In this document: positions 55,491-64,000 of the stretch, piece by piece
Layout of the letters: every line of letters begins with the position of its first letter
Numbering within the stretch: the first letter of the stretch is position 1
Assembly (NCBI GenBank): GCA_011391495.1
Contig: JAABQK010000003.1
Span: 124,001-188,000, forward strand
Direction of reading: 5' to 3'
Length of the DNA: 64,000 nt
Source: Hydrogenophaga sp.
GTDB lineage: Bacteria > Pseudomonadota > Gammaproteobacteria > Burkholderiales > Burkholderiaceae_C
Position numbers and translations under genes: made by a program
Notes under the pieces: model-generated
Database searches by the model: none
What the model was told of the DNA's origin: nothing
The model's input: only the letters and a program-made list of their open reading frames with translations

Positions 55491-56123
55491 ATGACAGCCG
55501 TGATGCTGGTAGGGGCCACCGGTCTGGTGGGACAGGCCGTGCTGCGGCAGGCACTGGCCGATGCGCGCGTGACGCGGGTGGTGGCGCCGACGCGGCGCGC
55601 CTTGCCTGCGCACCCGAAACTGTTCAATCCGCTGGTGGATTTCGAGCACTTACCCGAAGACGCTGACTGGTGGGCGGTGGACGCGGTGATCTGCACCCTG
55701 GGCAGCACCATGGCCCAAGCCGGTTCGCAGGCTGCGTTTTACCGTGTCGATCACGACCACCCCTTGCGCGTGGCTCAGCTCGCCCTGCGGCAGGGCGCGA
55801 AGGCTTTTGCGCTCAATTCGGCACTCGGGGCCGATGCCCGTTCGCGTGTCTTCTATTCGCGCACCAAAGGAGAGCTGGAACGCGACCTGCGGGCGCTGGG
55901 CTACCCGTCGCTGACGCTGGTTCGTCCGGGGCTGATCGGCGGCGAACGCCAGGAGCGCCGTCCGGTCGAGCAGCTGGCGGTGACGCTGTCTTCCTGGCTG
56001 CAGCCTCTGCTGCCCCGCCGCTACCGCGTGGTGCCGGCCGAACGCATCGCCCACCACCTGCTGGCGTGTGCCCTGGCAGCGGCACCCGGGGTGCGGGTGC
56101 TGCTGTCGGAGCAGCTGGTCTGA
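55491..56123 (+). CDS. NAD(P)-binding oxidoreductase (atypical SDR)
   Basis: 210 aa. The Rossmann start is VMLVGATGLVGQAVLRQAL; a later VFYSRTKGELERDL carries the YxxxK pair at SRTKGE-like position (Tyr in VFYSRTK). LTLVRPGLIGGER is typical of the atypical SDR/HTATIP2-like group. The substrate is unknown. It stands between the PA2778 gene and a convergent transporter. Confidence 0.82.
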   Translation: MTAVMLVGATGLVGQAVLRQALADARVTRVVAPTRRALPAHPKLFNPLVDFEHLPEDADWWAVDAVICTLGSTMAQAGSQAAFYRVDHDHPLRVAQLALRQGAKAFALNSALGADARSRVFYSRTKGELERDLRALGYPSLTLVRPGLIGGERQERRPVEQLAVTLSSWLQPLLPRRYRVVPAERIAHHLLACALAAAPGVRVLLSEQLV

Positions 56124-56147
56124 TCGTGACCTGCAGGATCGAGAGGG

Positions 56148-57338
56148 TCAATGCCCGGCAATGCGCCGCTGCAGACCGAGCCCGAGCAGTGCCAGCACGG
56201 CAAACAGCCCACCGGCGAGAAAGGTGCTGGCAGCACCCAGCTGGTCCCAGAGCAGGCCGGCCAGTGCGCTGGCGACCAGCATGGTCACACCACAGACCAG
56301 GTTGAACACGCCGTAGGCGGTACCGCGCAGGTCGGGTGGCGCCGTGTTGGCCACCATGGCCGCCAGCAGGCCCTGCGTCATGGCCATGTGCAGGCCCCAG
56401 AGCGCGACGCCGGCCCAGAAGGTGGCGCCGCTGTTGCTCAGCGCGAGCAGCGCATCGGCGGCGATCAGCAGCACCAGGCCGGCAGCCAGCAGGGTGGTGT
56501 GGCTGACCGAATCGGCCAGTTTGCCCAGCGGGTAGGCGCCTGCGGCGTAGACCAGGTTCATGGCGATCAGCACCATGGGCGTCCAGGCCAGCGGCAGCCC
56601 GCCCTGTTGCGCGCGCAGCACCAGAAAAGCTTCGCTGAAGCGCGCCAGGGTGAACACCGCGCCGATCAGCACCACCCAGCCGTAGCGGCGATCCAGCCGC
56701 CGCAGGTTGTCGCGGCTGATCGGGTTGGTGCGTTGGTGGCCGGCAGGCCGCTCGGGTTCCTGCACCCCCAGCACCAGCAAGGCCACACACAGAAATGCCG
56801 GGACGGTGGCGACCCAGAACACGGCGCGGAAGTCGTTGGCCCACAGCAGCATCAGGCCCATGGCCAGCAGGGGGCCGAGGAAGGCGCCCACGGTGTCGAG
56901 CGACTGGCGCAGGCCGAAGGCGGCGCCGCGCTGGTCGGGCGGTGCGATATCGGCCACCAGCGCGTCGCGTGGCGCGCCGCGGATGCCTTTGCCCACCCGG
57001 TCCATCAGGCGGGCGGTGACCACCAGCCCGGTGGTGGTGGCCAGCGCAAACAGGGGTTTCGACAGGGCACCCAGGCCGTAGCCGAGCACCGCCAGGGGTT
57101 TGCGCTTGCCCCACCAGTCGCTCAAAGCGCCGGAGAACACCTTGACGATGAGGGCGGTGGCTTCGGCCGCGCCTTCGATGAGGCCGATGGTCAGCATGCT
57201 GGCCCCGAGCACGGTGGCCATGAAGACCGGCAGCAGGCTGTGGATCAGCTCGGACGAAACGTCCATCAGCAGGCTGACGAAACCCAGCGCCCAGATGGCG
57301 GCAGGGAGCCGGCGCGTTGGCAGGGGCGCGCCGTTCAT
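56148..57338 (-). CDS. Major facilitator superfamily transporter
   Basis: 396 aa, about twelve helices. The MFS loop motif is seen as GALSDWWGKRKPLAVLGYGL after helix 2, and DRVGKGIRGAPRDALVADIA follows helix 4. The latter stretch is typical of a permease subgroup often called Bcr/YitG-like; the substrate is not clear. It ends 24 nt from the convergent SDR gene and starts 14 nt downstream of purM. Confidence 0.85.
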   Translation of the reverse strand: MNGAPLPTRRLPAAIWALGFVSLLMDVSSELIHSLLPVFMATVLGASMLTIGLIEGAAEATALIVKVFSGALSDWWGKRKPLAVLGYGLGALSKPLFALATTTGLVVTARLMDRVGKGIRGAPRDALVADIAPPDQRGAAFGLRQSLDTVGAFLGPLLAMGLMLLWANDFRAVFWVATVPAFLCVALLVLGVQEPERPAGHQRTNPISRDNLRRLDRRYGWVVLIGAVFTLARFSEAFLVLRAQQGGLPLAWTPMVLIAMNLVYAAGAYPLGKLADSVSHTTLLAAGLVLLIAADALLALSNSGATFWAGVALWGLHMAMTQGLLAAMVANTAPPDLRGTAYGVFNLVCGVTMLVASALAGLLWDQLGAASTFLAGGLFAVLALLGLGLQRRIAGH

Positions 57339-57352
57339 GAAAGACCTGCGCG

Positions 57353-58390
57353 TCAGGCCACCGTGACCGAGGCGCCCTCGCCCTTGGCCGCGATGGCACC
57401 GATTTCATGCACCGTCTCGCCCAGCTCGCGCAGCGTGGCGGCACAGGCAGCGGCTTCGGCGGCATCAATCACCACCACCATGCCGATGCCGTTGTTGAAG
57501 GTGCGGTTCATCTCGATGTCGTCGATGCCGGCGGTCTTCTGCAGCCAGGCGAACAGCTCGGTCTGCGGCCAGCTGCCCTTCTTGAGATGGGCGGCGGTGC
57601 CTTCGGGCAGCACCCGTGGAATGTTTTCCAGCAGGCCGCCGCCGGTGATGTGGGCCAGCGCTTTCACCGGGTGTTTTGCGAGTGTGGCCAGCACGTTCTT
57701 CACGTACAGGCGGGTCGGTTTCATGATGGCCTGCTTGAACGGCTGGCCGTCCAGCGTGGCGGGCAGGTCGCTGCCAGCGCGCTCGATGCACTTGCGCACC
57801 AGCGAAAAACCATTGGAGTGCACACCGTGCGAGGCCAGGCCGAGCACCACGTCGCCGGGCTTGACACTCTGACCCGTCAGGATCTTGCTCTTCTCGACCG
57901 CGCCGACGCAGAAGCCCGCCAGGTCGTATTCACCGGCCGGGTACATGCCGGGCATTTCAGCGGTTTCGCCGCCGATCAGCGCGCAGCCGCTGAGTTCGCA
58001 GCCCTTGGCGATGCCGCCGACCACCGCTGCGGCCGTGTCCACGTCGAGCTTGCCGCAGGCGAAATAGTCCAGGAAGAACAGCGGCTCGGCGCCCTGCACC
58101 AGCACATCGTTCACGCTCATGCCCACCAGGTCGATGCCCACGGTGTCGTGCATGTTCCATTCAAAAGCCAGCTTGAGCTTGGTGCCCACGCCATCGGTGC
58201 CGGACACCAGCACCGGCTCCTGGTAGCGCTTGGGTACCTCGAACAGCGCGCCGAAGCCACCGATGCCGGCCAGCACGCCTTCGCGCATGGTCTTTTTCGC
58301 CAGCGGCTTGATGCGTTCAACGAGCGCGTCACCGGCATCGATGTCAACGCCGGCGTCTTTGTAGGAGAGGGGGGTGGTGCTGGAAGTCAT
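57353..58390 (-). CDS. purM: Phosphoribosylaminoimidazole synthetase
   Basis: 345 aa from ATG 58390; the longer track ORF crosses the divergent gene's promoter. It closes the imidazole ring of purines (FGAM to AIR). Signatures: [67 protein letters not shown] and [16 protein letters not shown]. Divergent from the AI-2E-type permease with 160 nt between. Confidence 0.97.
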   Translation of the reverse strand: MTSSTTPLSYKDAGVDIDAGDALVERIKPLAKKTMREGVLAGIGGFGALFEVPKRYQEPVLVSGTDGVGTKLKLAFEWNMHDTVGIDLVGMSVNDVLVQGAEPLFFLDYFACGKLDVDTAAAVVGGIAKGCELSGCALIGGETAEMPGMYPAGEYDLAGFCVGAVEKSKILTGQSVKPGDVVLGLASHGVHSNGFSLVRKCIERAGSDLPATLDGQPFKQAIMKPTRLYVKNVLATLAKHPVKALAHITGGGLLENIPRVLPEGTAAHLKKGSWPQTELFAWLQKTAGIDDIEMNRTFNNGIGMVVVIDAAEAAACAATLRELGETVHEIGAIAAKGEGASVTVA

Positions 58391-58550
58391 GCAGAAGAGG
58401 CTACGAAGGCGGTTGGGGTCGGGTGGTTGGCGTCGGGATGCCGGTTCCGGCAGCCGTTTGCGGTGTCCCCAGAGGTGGACGACTAGAATTTGCCCAGATT
58501 TTAAGGGTTTGCCCCTTGCCCACCATCTTCCCCCACCGACCCATCCGTTC

Positions 58551-59675
58551 ATGACATTCACTTCCAATCAGATTCGCGCCGCCTCGTGGGGCCTGATTGC
58601 GGTTGTGGTCTGGCTGTTGCTGACACTGCTGGCGCCGGTGCTCATGCCTTTCGTGCTGGCGGGTGTGCTGGCCTATGCGCTGCAACCCCTGGTGGAACGG
58701 CTGCATGCGCGGCGCATCCCCCGCTGGCTCGGTGCCGGTCTGGCCATCGCGATGCTGATGCTGGTGATGCTGGCGGTGGTGTTGCTGATCGTGCCGGTGA
58801 TCACCAAACAGGTGCCGTTGCTGCGCGAGCAGGTGCCCGTGCTGCTGGAGAACATCAACGTCTGGCTGGTGCCGCTGCTCGGGCGTTTTGGTATCGAGCT
58901 GCAGGTGGACGTGTCCCTGGTGCGCGAATGGATGCAAAAACTGGTCAGCGGCCACGAGAGCCAGCTGATCGACGGCCTGCTCTCGTCGCTGCGCATCGGC
59001 GGCAGTGCGCTGGCCGCGGTGTTCGGCAACCTGATACTCGCGCCCATCGTGGCGTATTACCTGCTGCTGGACTGGAACGGTCTGGTCGCGCGCAGCAAGC
59101 TGCTGATTCCGCTGCGCTGGCTGCCCGCGACCCAGCGTTTCCTCGACGAGACCGATGCTGTGCTGGGGCAATACCTGCGCGGGCAGCTGCTGGTGATGGG
59201 CGTGCTGGCGGTTTTCTACACGGTGGCGCTGGCGCTGGTGGGACTCAAGCTCGCGCTGCCGATCGGTGTGTTCACCGGTCTGGCGGTGTTCATTCCCTAT
59301 CTGGGATTCGGTGTGGGCCTCGTCATGGCGCTGCTCGCGGCGGTGCTGCAGTTCCAGGCCTTGCTGGGCGTGGCGCTGGTGGGTGCGGTGTACGTGGTGG
59401 GGCAGGTGGTCGAGAGCATGTACATCACCCCGCGCCTGCTGGGTGAGCGCATCGGCCTGCACCCCATTGCGGTGATTTTTGCGCTGATGGCCTTTGGGCA
59501 GCTGTTCGGTTTTGTCGGCATTCTGGTGGCCTTGCCGGCCAGTGCCGTGCTGCTGGTGGCGCTGCGGCGCGCGAAGGACACCTACCTGTCCAGCCGGCTG
59601 TACCGCGAAGCGTCCACCGCTGCGCCGGCGCCTGCGGCAGTAACGCCACCTGCCCAGCCTGGAGATCCGGTGTGA
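58551..59675 (+). CDS. AI-2E family transporter (PerM/YdiK-like)
   Basis: 374 aa from ATG 58551. About seven to eight helices, two at the N-terminus ([20 protein letters not shown]), a long loop with [20 protein letters not shown], and the C-terminal core [19 protein letters not shown] and [20 protein letters not shown]. The family includes AI-2 exporters and Na/H antiporter-like proteins, and the substrate is open. It overlaps hda (GTGA), so hda translation is probably coupled to it; this permease-hda pairing is common in proteobacteria. Confidence 0.92.
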   Translation: MTFTSNQIRAASWGLIAVVVWLLLTLLAPVLMPFVLAGVLAYALQPLVERLHARRIPRWLGAGLAIAMLMLVMLAVVLLIVPVITKQVPLLREQVPVLLENINVWLVPLLGRFGIELQVDVSLVREWMQKLVSGHESQLIDGLLSSLRIGGSALAAVFGNLILAPIVAYYLLLDWNGLVARSKLLIPLRWLPATQRFLDETDAVLGQYLRGQLLVMGVLAVFYTVALALVGLKLALPIGVFTGLAVFIPYLGFGVGLVMALLAAVLQFQALLGVALVGAVYVVGQVVESMYITPRLLGERIGLHPIAVIFALMAFGQLFGFVGILVALPASAVLLVALRRAKDTYLSSRLYREASTAAPAPAAVTPPAQPGDPV

Positions 59676-60379
59676 GCAGCGGCCAGCCTCCAATGAAGCA
59701 GATGGCGCTGGACATCGGTCTGGCGCCCGTGCCCACGCTGGGCAATTTCGTGGCTGCCGGCAACGAGGCCGCGCTGGACCACCTGCGCCTGTGGGCCGGC
59801 AACCCGATGCGTTCTCCCGTGCCCACCTTCCTGTGGGGAGAGGGCGGCAGCGGCAAGACGCACCTGCTGCGCGCCGTGCGGGAAGCCCTGCGCGACCACG
59901 GCAGCCGGGTGGGCTGGATGGACGCCGCGACGCTGCACCCGGGCGAGTACGACGAACACTGGGACGCCGTGCTGCTCGACGATTGCCACCTCTACACCGC
60001 CGAGCAGCAGGCGGCGGCCTTCAACTGGTTTGTCAACGCCCAGAGCCCGGCGCACGGACTGGCGCGCTGGGTGCTCGCCGCCGCCGACCGGCCGCCTGCC
60101 GATCTGCAGCTGCGCGAAGATCTGCGCACCCGCCTGGGCTGGGGCCATGTGTTCCAGCTGCACGCGCTGGGCGAAGCCGAGCGCCGCTCGGTGCTGCGCC
60201 GTGCGGCCGACGAGCGTGGCGTGTTTCTGGGTGACGAGGTGATGGACTTCATGCTCACCCGCTTCTCGCGCGACCTCTCCAGCCTGATGCTGCTGCTGGA
60301 CCAGCTGGACGCCTATGCGCTGCGCACCCAGCGTGCCATCACCATTCCGCTGATCAAATCGATGCTGGAAAACGAATAG
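59672..60379 (+). CDS. hda: DnaA regulatory inactivator Hda
   Basis: 235 aa, GTG start with GGAG upstream. A DnaA-like AAA+ domain without the DNA-binding domain IV. The N-terminal clamp-binding peptide is seen as KQMALDIGLAP (QxxLxL-like). Walker A GEGGSGKTHLL, Walker-B-like VLLDDCHLY and sensor 2 region FSRDLSSLMLLLDQLDAYAL. It binds the sliding clamp and triggers ATP hydrolysis on DnaA to prevent re-initiation. Confidence 0.94.
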   Translation: MSSGQPPMKQMALDIGLAPVPTLGNFVAAGNEAALDHLRLWAGNPMRSPVPTFLWGEGGSGKTHLLRAVREALRDHGSRVGWMDAATLHPGEYDEHWDAVLLDDCHLYTAEQQAAAFNWFVNAQSPAHGLARWVLAAADRPPADLQLREDLRTRLGWGHVFQLHALGEAERRSVLRRAADERGVFLGDEVMDFMLTRFSRDLSSLMLLLDQLDAYALRTQRAITIPLIKSMLENE

Positions 60380-60385
60380 AACCTG

Positions 60386-61054
60386 ATGAAACTTGCGCTT
60401 TTTGACCTCGACTACACGCTGCTGCCCCTCGATTCCGACTACGCCTGGGGCCAGTTCACCGTTTCACTGGGCTGGCGTGACGCCGAAAGCCACACCCGCG
60501 CCAACGATGCCTTCTACGAGCAGTACAAGGCCGGCACGCTGGACATCGTCGAGTACATCCGGTTCGCCACCAGCGCCCTGCGCGAGCACGGGATGGCCAC
60601 ATCCGATTTGGCGCACGAGCGCTTCATGGCCGAGGTGATCCGCCCGGCGATCCGGCCCGAGGCGCTGGAGCTGGTCCGGGCGCACCAGGCCGCTGGCGAC
60701 GCGGTGATCATCGTCACCGCCACCAACGAATTCGTCACCCGCCCGATCGCCGAGGCCTTCGGTGTCTCTGAGCTGATCGCCATCGAACTGGAACGTGACG
60801 GCGAAGGCCATCTGACCGGTGCGATTCGCGGCACGCCCTCGTTTCGCGAGGGCAAGGTCGCGCGTGTGGAACAATGGCTGGCTTCCCGCGGCCTTTCCTG
60901 GGCCGCTGTGGACCACAGCACCTTCTACAGCGATTCCATCAACGACCTGCCGCTGCTGGAAAAGGTGCACGAGCCCGTGGCCACCAACCCGGACCCCCGG
61001 CTCCTGCCCATCGCCACCGAGCGGGGCTGGCGCATCCTGAACCTATTCGAATGA
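60386..61054 (+). CDS. HAD-IB family phosphatase (SerB/CicA-like)
   Basis: 222 aa. The nucleophile motif is LALFDLDYTLLPLDSD, motif II VIIVTATNEF, the motif III lysine GKVARVEQW and motif IV YSDSINDLPLL. The C1 helical cap follows motif I. Homologues are annotated as phosphoserine-phosphatase-like or CicA; the true substrate is unclear. It lies between hda (6 nt) and pcnB (ATGA overlap) in a fixed betaproteobacterial order. Confidence 0.9.
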   Translation: MKLALFDLDYTLLPLDSDYAWGQFTVSLGWRDAESHTRANDAFYEQYKAGTLDIVEYIRFATSALREHGMATSDLAHERFMAEVIRPAIRPEALELVRAHQAAGDAVIIVTATNEFVTRPIAEAFGVSELIAIELERDGEGHLTGAIRGTPSFREGKVARVEQWLASRGLSWAAVDHSTFYSDSINDLPLLEKVHEPVATNPDPRLLPIATERGWRILNLFE

Positions 61055-62775
61055 TCAAGAAATTCATCGACAAGCTGCTGGGCAAGTCCGGCGCATCCAA
61101 GGCCAGCAAGGTCTCCAAGTTCGGCAAACGCGAAGATGTGCCGGTGCAGGTGCATGGCATCGACCGCAACCTGGTGGACCAGCGCGCACTCGACGTGGTG
61201 CACACGCTCAAGGCAGCCGGTTTCGAAGCCTACATCGTGGGCGGTGCCGTGCGCGACCTGCTGCTGGGCCTGCGCCCGAAGGACTTCGACGTCGCCACCA
61301 GCGCCACCCCCGAGCAGGTGAAAAGCCTCTTCCGCCGTGCCTTCATCATCGGCCGGCGCTTCCGCATCGTGCACGTGGTGTACGGCCGGGGGCGCGAGCA
61401 CGAGATGATCGAGGTCTCGACCTTCCGCGCCTACATGGACAGCGCCGATGCCGAGCAGGTGGCTGGCAACGAGCGCACCAGCAAGGGCGAACTCGCGGGC
61501 ATGAAGCACGCGGTGGACGCCAGCGGGCGCGTGCTGCGCGACAACGTCTGGGGTCCGATCGAGCAGGATGCGGCGCGGCGTGACTTCTCCATCAATGCCA
61601 TGTACTACGACCCGGAATCGCAGGTCGTGGTCGATTTCCACCACGGCATCCGCGACGCGAAGAAAAAGACCCTGCGCATGATCGGCGATGCGGCCACGCG
61701 TTACCGCGAAGACCCGGTGCGCATCATCCGTGCCGTGCGTTTCGCGGCCAAGCTCAGCGGCCTGGGGTTCAAGTTCGACCCCCACACGCTGGAGCCGCTG
61801 GCTTCTTCGCGCCATCTGCTGGCCGATGTGCCGCAGAGCCGCCTGTTCGACGAGATGCTCAAGCTGCTGCAGACGGGCCATGCACTGGCCAGCGTCGAGC
61901 AACTCAAGGCGGTGGGCCTGAACACGGGCATCTATCCGCTGCTCGACGTGGTGGTGGAACGTGCCGACGACCCGTTTGTGAAGCTGGCCTTGCAGGACAC
62001 CGACCGCCGCGTCGGCGAAGGCAAGCCGGTGGCGCCGAGCTTCCTGCTGGCCTGCGTGTTGTGGGCCGATGTGCGCAAGGGCTGGAGCCAGCGCCTGACG
62101 CCGCCGCGCCCTGGTCAGCGCCCGCCGCCACCTTTCAGCGCCTTGCAGGATGCCGTGGACGACGCGTTCGAGGCGCGCATCGGTGACGTGTCGGGCCGCG
62201 GCAAGCTGGGCGCCGACATGCGCGAGATCTGGATGATGCAGCCCCGCTTCGACAAGCGCGTCGGCACCTCGCCCTTCAGCCTGGTGGACCAGGCCCGTTT
62301 CCGCGCCGGTTTCGACTTCCTGCGCCTGCGCGCCCAGGTGGGGGAAATCGAAGAAGAACTGGCCCACTGGTGGGAGACCTTCCAGCACGCGAGCGACGAA
62401 ATCCGCGAAGACATGGTGGACGCGCAGCGCAAGGTCAACCAGCCCAAGGGCGGTGCGGGCGGCGCGCGCCGCGTGAAACGCAGCGACACCGACCACCCCG
62501 GCAGCAGCGCACCGGCACCCGATCCCCGCTTCCAGGCGGTGGACGGCGACGAAGTACCGGCACCGCGCCCGGCACCCGCCCGCTCGTACGGCAGCGCCTT
62601 TGCGCCGGACAGCGAGGTGGCTGACGACGCCGAGGCGGGTGACGAAACCGAAGGCGGCGAAGGCAGTGAGGGTGCAGCCCAGGCTCCGGCCAAGAAACGC
62701 CGCCGCCGTCGCCGCAAGCCATCGGGCGGTGGCGGTGCGGCAGGTGACAGCGGCCCGGCCCCTGCGGCCGATTGA
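61051..62775 (+). CDS. pcnB: Poly(A) polymerase I
   Basis: 574 aa from ATG 61051, overlapping the HAD gene. Nucleotidyltransferase head: AYIVGGAVRDLLLGLRPKDF followed by DVATSATPEQV (catalytic Asp pair), RRDFSINAMYYDPE, and YREDPVRIIRAVRFAAKL. The C-terminal 110 residues are a disordered, acidic-then-basic tail ending KKRRRRRRKPSGGGG, longer than in E. coli. It adds 3' A-tails that speed RNA decay. A CCA-adding role is unlikely given the PcnB-type length and basic tail. Confidence 0.93.
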   Translation: MIKKFIDKLLGKSGASKASKVSKFGKREDVPVQVHGIDRNLVDQRALDVVHTLKAAGFEAYIVGGAVRDLLLGLRPKDFDVATSATPEQVKSLFRRAFIIGRRFRIVHVVYGRGREHEMIEVSTFRAYMDSADAEQVAGNERTSKGELAGMKHAVDASGRVLRDNVWGPIEQDAARRDFSINAMYYDPESQVVVDFHHGIRDAKKKTLRMIGDAATRYREDPVRIIRAVRFAAKLSGLGFKFDPHTLEPLASSRHLLADVPQSRLFDEMLKLLQTGHALASVEQLKAVGLNTGIYPLLDVVVERADDPFVKLALQDTDRRVGEGKPVAPSFLLACVLWADVRKGWSQRLTPPRPGQRPPPPFSALQDAVDDAFEARIGDVSGRGKLGADMREIWMMQPRFDKRVGTSPFSLVDQARFRAGFDFLRLRAQVGEIEEELAHWWETFQHASDEIREDMVDAQRKVNQPKGGAGGARRVKRSDTDHPGSSAPAPDPRFQAVDGDEVPAPRPAPARSYGSAFAPDSEVADDAEAGDETEGGEGSEGAAQAPAKKRRRRRRKPSGGGGAAGDSGPAPAAD

Positions 62776-62776
62776 T

Positions 62777-63253
62777 GTGAACCCCTCCCAGCGCACGGCC
62801 GTCATTGCCTACGTGGCGCTGGGTGCCAACCTCGGGGACGCCGCGCAGACCGTGCGCGATGCGCTCACCGCACTGGGCCGCACACCCGGCATCCGGCTGG
62901 TGCAGGCTTCCAGCCTCTACCGCACCGCGCCCATCGATTCCAGCGGTCCCGACTACATCAACGCTGTCGCAGAGGTCGCCACCACGCTCAGCGCGCCCGA
63001 TCTGTTGACCGCGTTGCAGGCAATGGAAAACGGCGCTGGCCGTGAGCGGCCTTACCGCAACGCGCCGCGCACGCTCGACCTGGACTTGCTGCTCTATGGC
63101 AGCGCGCGCATTGATTCGCCCGCGCTGACCGTGCCGCACCCGCGCATGTGGGAGCGGGCGTTCGTGCTCATGCCCTTGCACGAGATGGCGCCAGGGCTGG
63201 TGAGCGACGAGATGCTGAACGCTGTGTCAGGGCAAGCGATCCAGCGCATGTGA
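62777..63253 (+). CDS. folK: 6-hydroxymethyl-7,8-dihydropterin pyrophosphokinase
   Basis: 158 aa from GTG 62777, 1 nt after the pcnB stop. Folate synthesis. Family signatures: AYVALGANLGDAAQTVRDAL, SSLYRTAPIDSSGPDYINAV and RERPYRNAPRTLDLDLLLYG (Mg/ATP site), then VPHPRMWERAFVLMPL. Length is normal. pcnB-folK is the usual order. Confidence 0.95.
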   Translation: MNPSQRTAVIAYVALGANLGDAAQTVRDALTALGRTPGIRLVQASSLYRTAPIDSSGPDYINAVAEVATTLSAPDLLTALQAMENGAGRERPYRNAPRTLDLDLLLYGSARIDSPALTVPHPRMWERAFVLMPLHEMAPGLVSDEMLNAVSGQAIQRM

Positions 63254-63447
63254 GGCCGTGCCCCGAATCGCGTGACTGCGCCCACGATGCCGTGGAACGG
63301 GCGTTGCCCGGCCACGGGCAGGCCATGCAGAGCGCGCCAGGGTCGCAGCTGCTGGCTCCTCGTTCCGTCCAAGCCTGCGCAGGCAGGTAGGGAGCCGCGG
63401 TCCTCAGCCCCTCTGGGGGTGACGCGAAGCGGCGCGTGGGACGGTGT

Positions 63448-64000
63448 CTACGGCGCCAGCCGCTCGCGCAACCAGCCACCATCGGCCTGCAGCGTGTAGC
63501 GCAGCCGGTCGTGCAGGCGGCTCTTGCGGCCTTGCCAGAACTGCCAGTTGTCGGGCTTCAGGCGGTAGCCGCCCCAGTGCGGCGGACGCGGGGGCTGCAG
63601 CAGGAACTGCGCGCCGTATTTCGCCGCGTTGGCCACCAGCACCGCGCGGTTCGGTATCACCTCGCTCTGCGGACTGGCCCAGGCACCGATGCGGCTGTCC
63701 AGCGGGCGGCTGCGGAAGTATTCGTCGCTTTCTTCTTCGCTGACTTTTTCCACCAGGCCTTCGATCCGCACCACGCGTTCCAGCTCCACCCAGTGGAACT
63801 GCAGCGCGGCATACGGGTTGCCGGCCAGTTCGCGGCCTTTCTGGCTCTGGTAGTTGGTGTACCAGACGATGCCGCGTTCGTCATAGCCCTTGATCAGCAC
63901 CACGCGCGTGCTCGGCCGCAGGTCGGAACCCACGGTCGCCACCGTCATGGCGTTGGGTTCGGGCACCTCGCTGCTGATGGCTTCGGTCAGCCACTGGTCG
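63448..64000 (-). CDS. pdxH: Pyridoxamine 5'-phosphate oxidase, N-terminus beyond the window
   Basis: About 184 residues are visible; the reading frame continues to the right edge ([18 protein letters not shown] joins the ORF in the track). FMN enzyme making pyridoxal phosphate. Seen: [61 protein letters not shown] and the C-terminal [23 protein letters not shown]. Roughly 30 residues are missing at the start. The 194-nt gap to folK is GC-rich and holds a short C-run/G-run hairpin like those of the palindromic repeats near 36.7 kb. Confidence 0.95.
   Translation of the reverse strand, partial: DQWLTEAISSEVPEPNAMTVATVGSDLRPSTRVVLIKGYDERGIVWYTNYQSQKGRELAGNPYAALQFHWVELERVVRIEGLVEKVSEEESDEYFRSRPLDSRIGAWASPQSEVIPNRAVLVANAAKYGAQFLLQPPRPPHWGGYRLKPDNWQFWQGRKSRLHDRLRYTLQADGGWLRERLAP

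Overview
The window is a 64 kb piece of a GC-rich betaproteobacterial chromosome. Gene content, gene order and a palindromic repeat type that I remember from Comamonadaceae point to that family, something close to Hydrogenophaga. This is inferred from reading, not from a search. It is mostly core chromosome with a few recently disturbed spots. I see no tRNA, rRNA, CRISPR array, prophage or plasmid function.

Left part (1-21 kb): the 5' end of trpF, then truA, fimV, asd, leuB, leuD, a tiny entericidin-like lipoprotein gene and leuC, all on the minus strand. A TnpB (IS200/IS605 OrfB) element with no transposase sits directly in front of leuC. Next come gltA, sdhE and sdhBADC, a GntR/UTRA regulator, and on the plus strand mdh, a CitE-like lyase gene and acnB. 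This stretch supplies the TCA cycle from citrate synthase to aconitase, with leucine and aspartate-family biosynthesis beside it. A 15-nt AT-rich palindrome lies in the gntR/mdh divergent promoter. An identical copy lies 34 kb away in front of a DUF3579 gene and defines a candidate GntR operator.

Disturbed patch (21-25 kb): a frameshifted hypothetical gene, two overlapping tandem membrane-PAS proteins with no output domain, a dead gene fusing a glutathione S-transferase start to a second copy of the acnB 3' end (terminator included), and a lone alpha/beta hydrolase.

Middle (25-44 kb): rarD, a DUF364 protein, a U32/TrhP-like tRNA hydroxylation protein, a collagen-like lipoprotein with a DUF3309 peptide, an OmpA porin, a DUF3494 ice-binding-like lipoprotein, acnA, and a serine protease followed by a moxR-DUF58-VWA operon. 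A palindromic repeat lies between moxR and the DUF58 gene, and a second copy is carried in frame inside the DUF58 gene. After these come an FAD monooxygenase, a Bug-type binding protein and the kynBUA tryptophan-degradation operon.

Right part (44-64 kb): feoA-feoB with a Cys-rich membrane partner behind a candidate Fur box, a YkgJ cysteine-cluster protein, an RlmI-like methyltransferase, argF/argD, a DUF3579 protein, rpsT, murJ, a SirB1 protein, a PA2779/PA2778 pair, an NAD(P)-binding oxidoreductase, an MFS transporter, purM, an AI-2E-type permease, hda, a HAD phosphatase, pcnB, folK, and pdxH cut by the window edge. Many neighbours overlap by 4 nt (ATGA or GTGA), so the genome is compact and rich in translational coupling.
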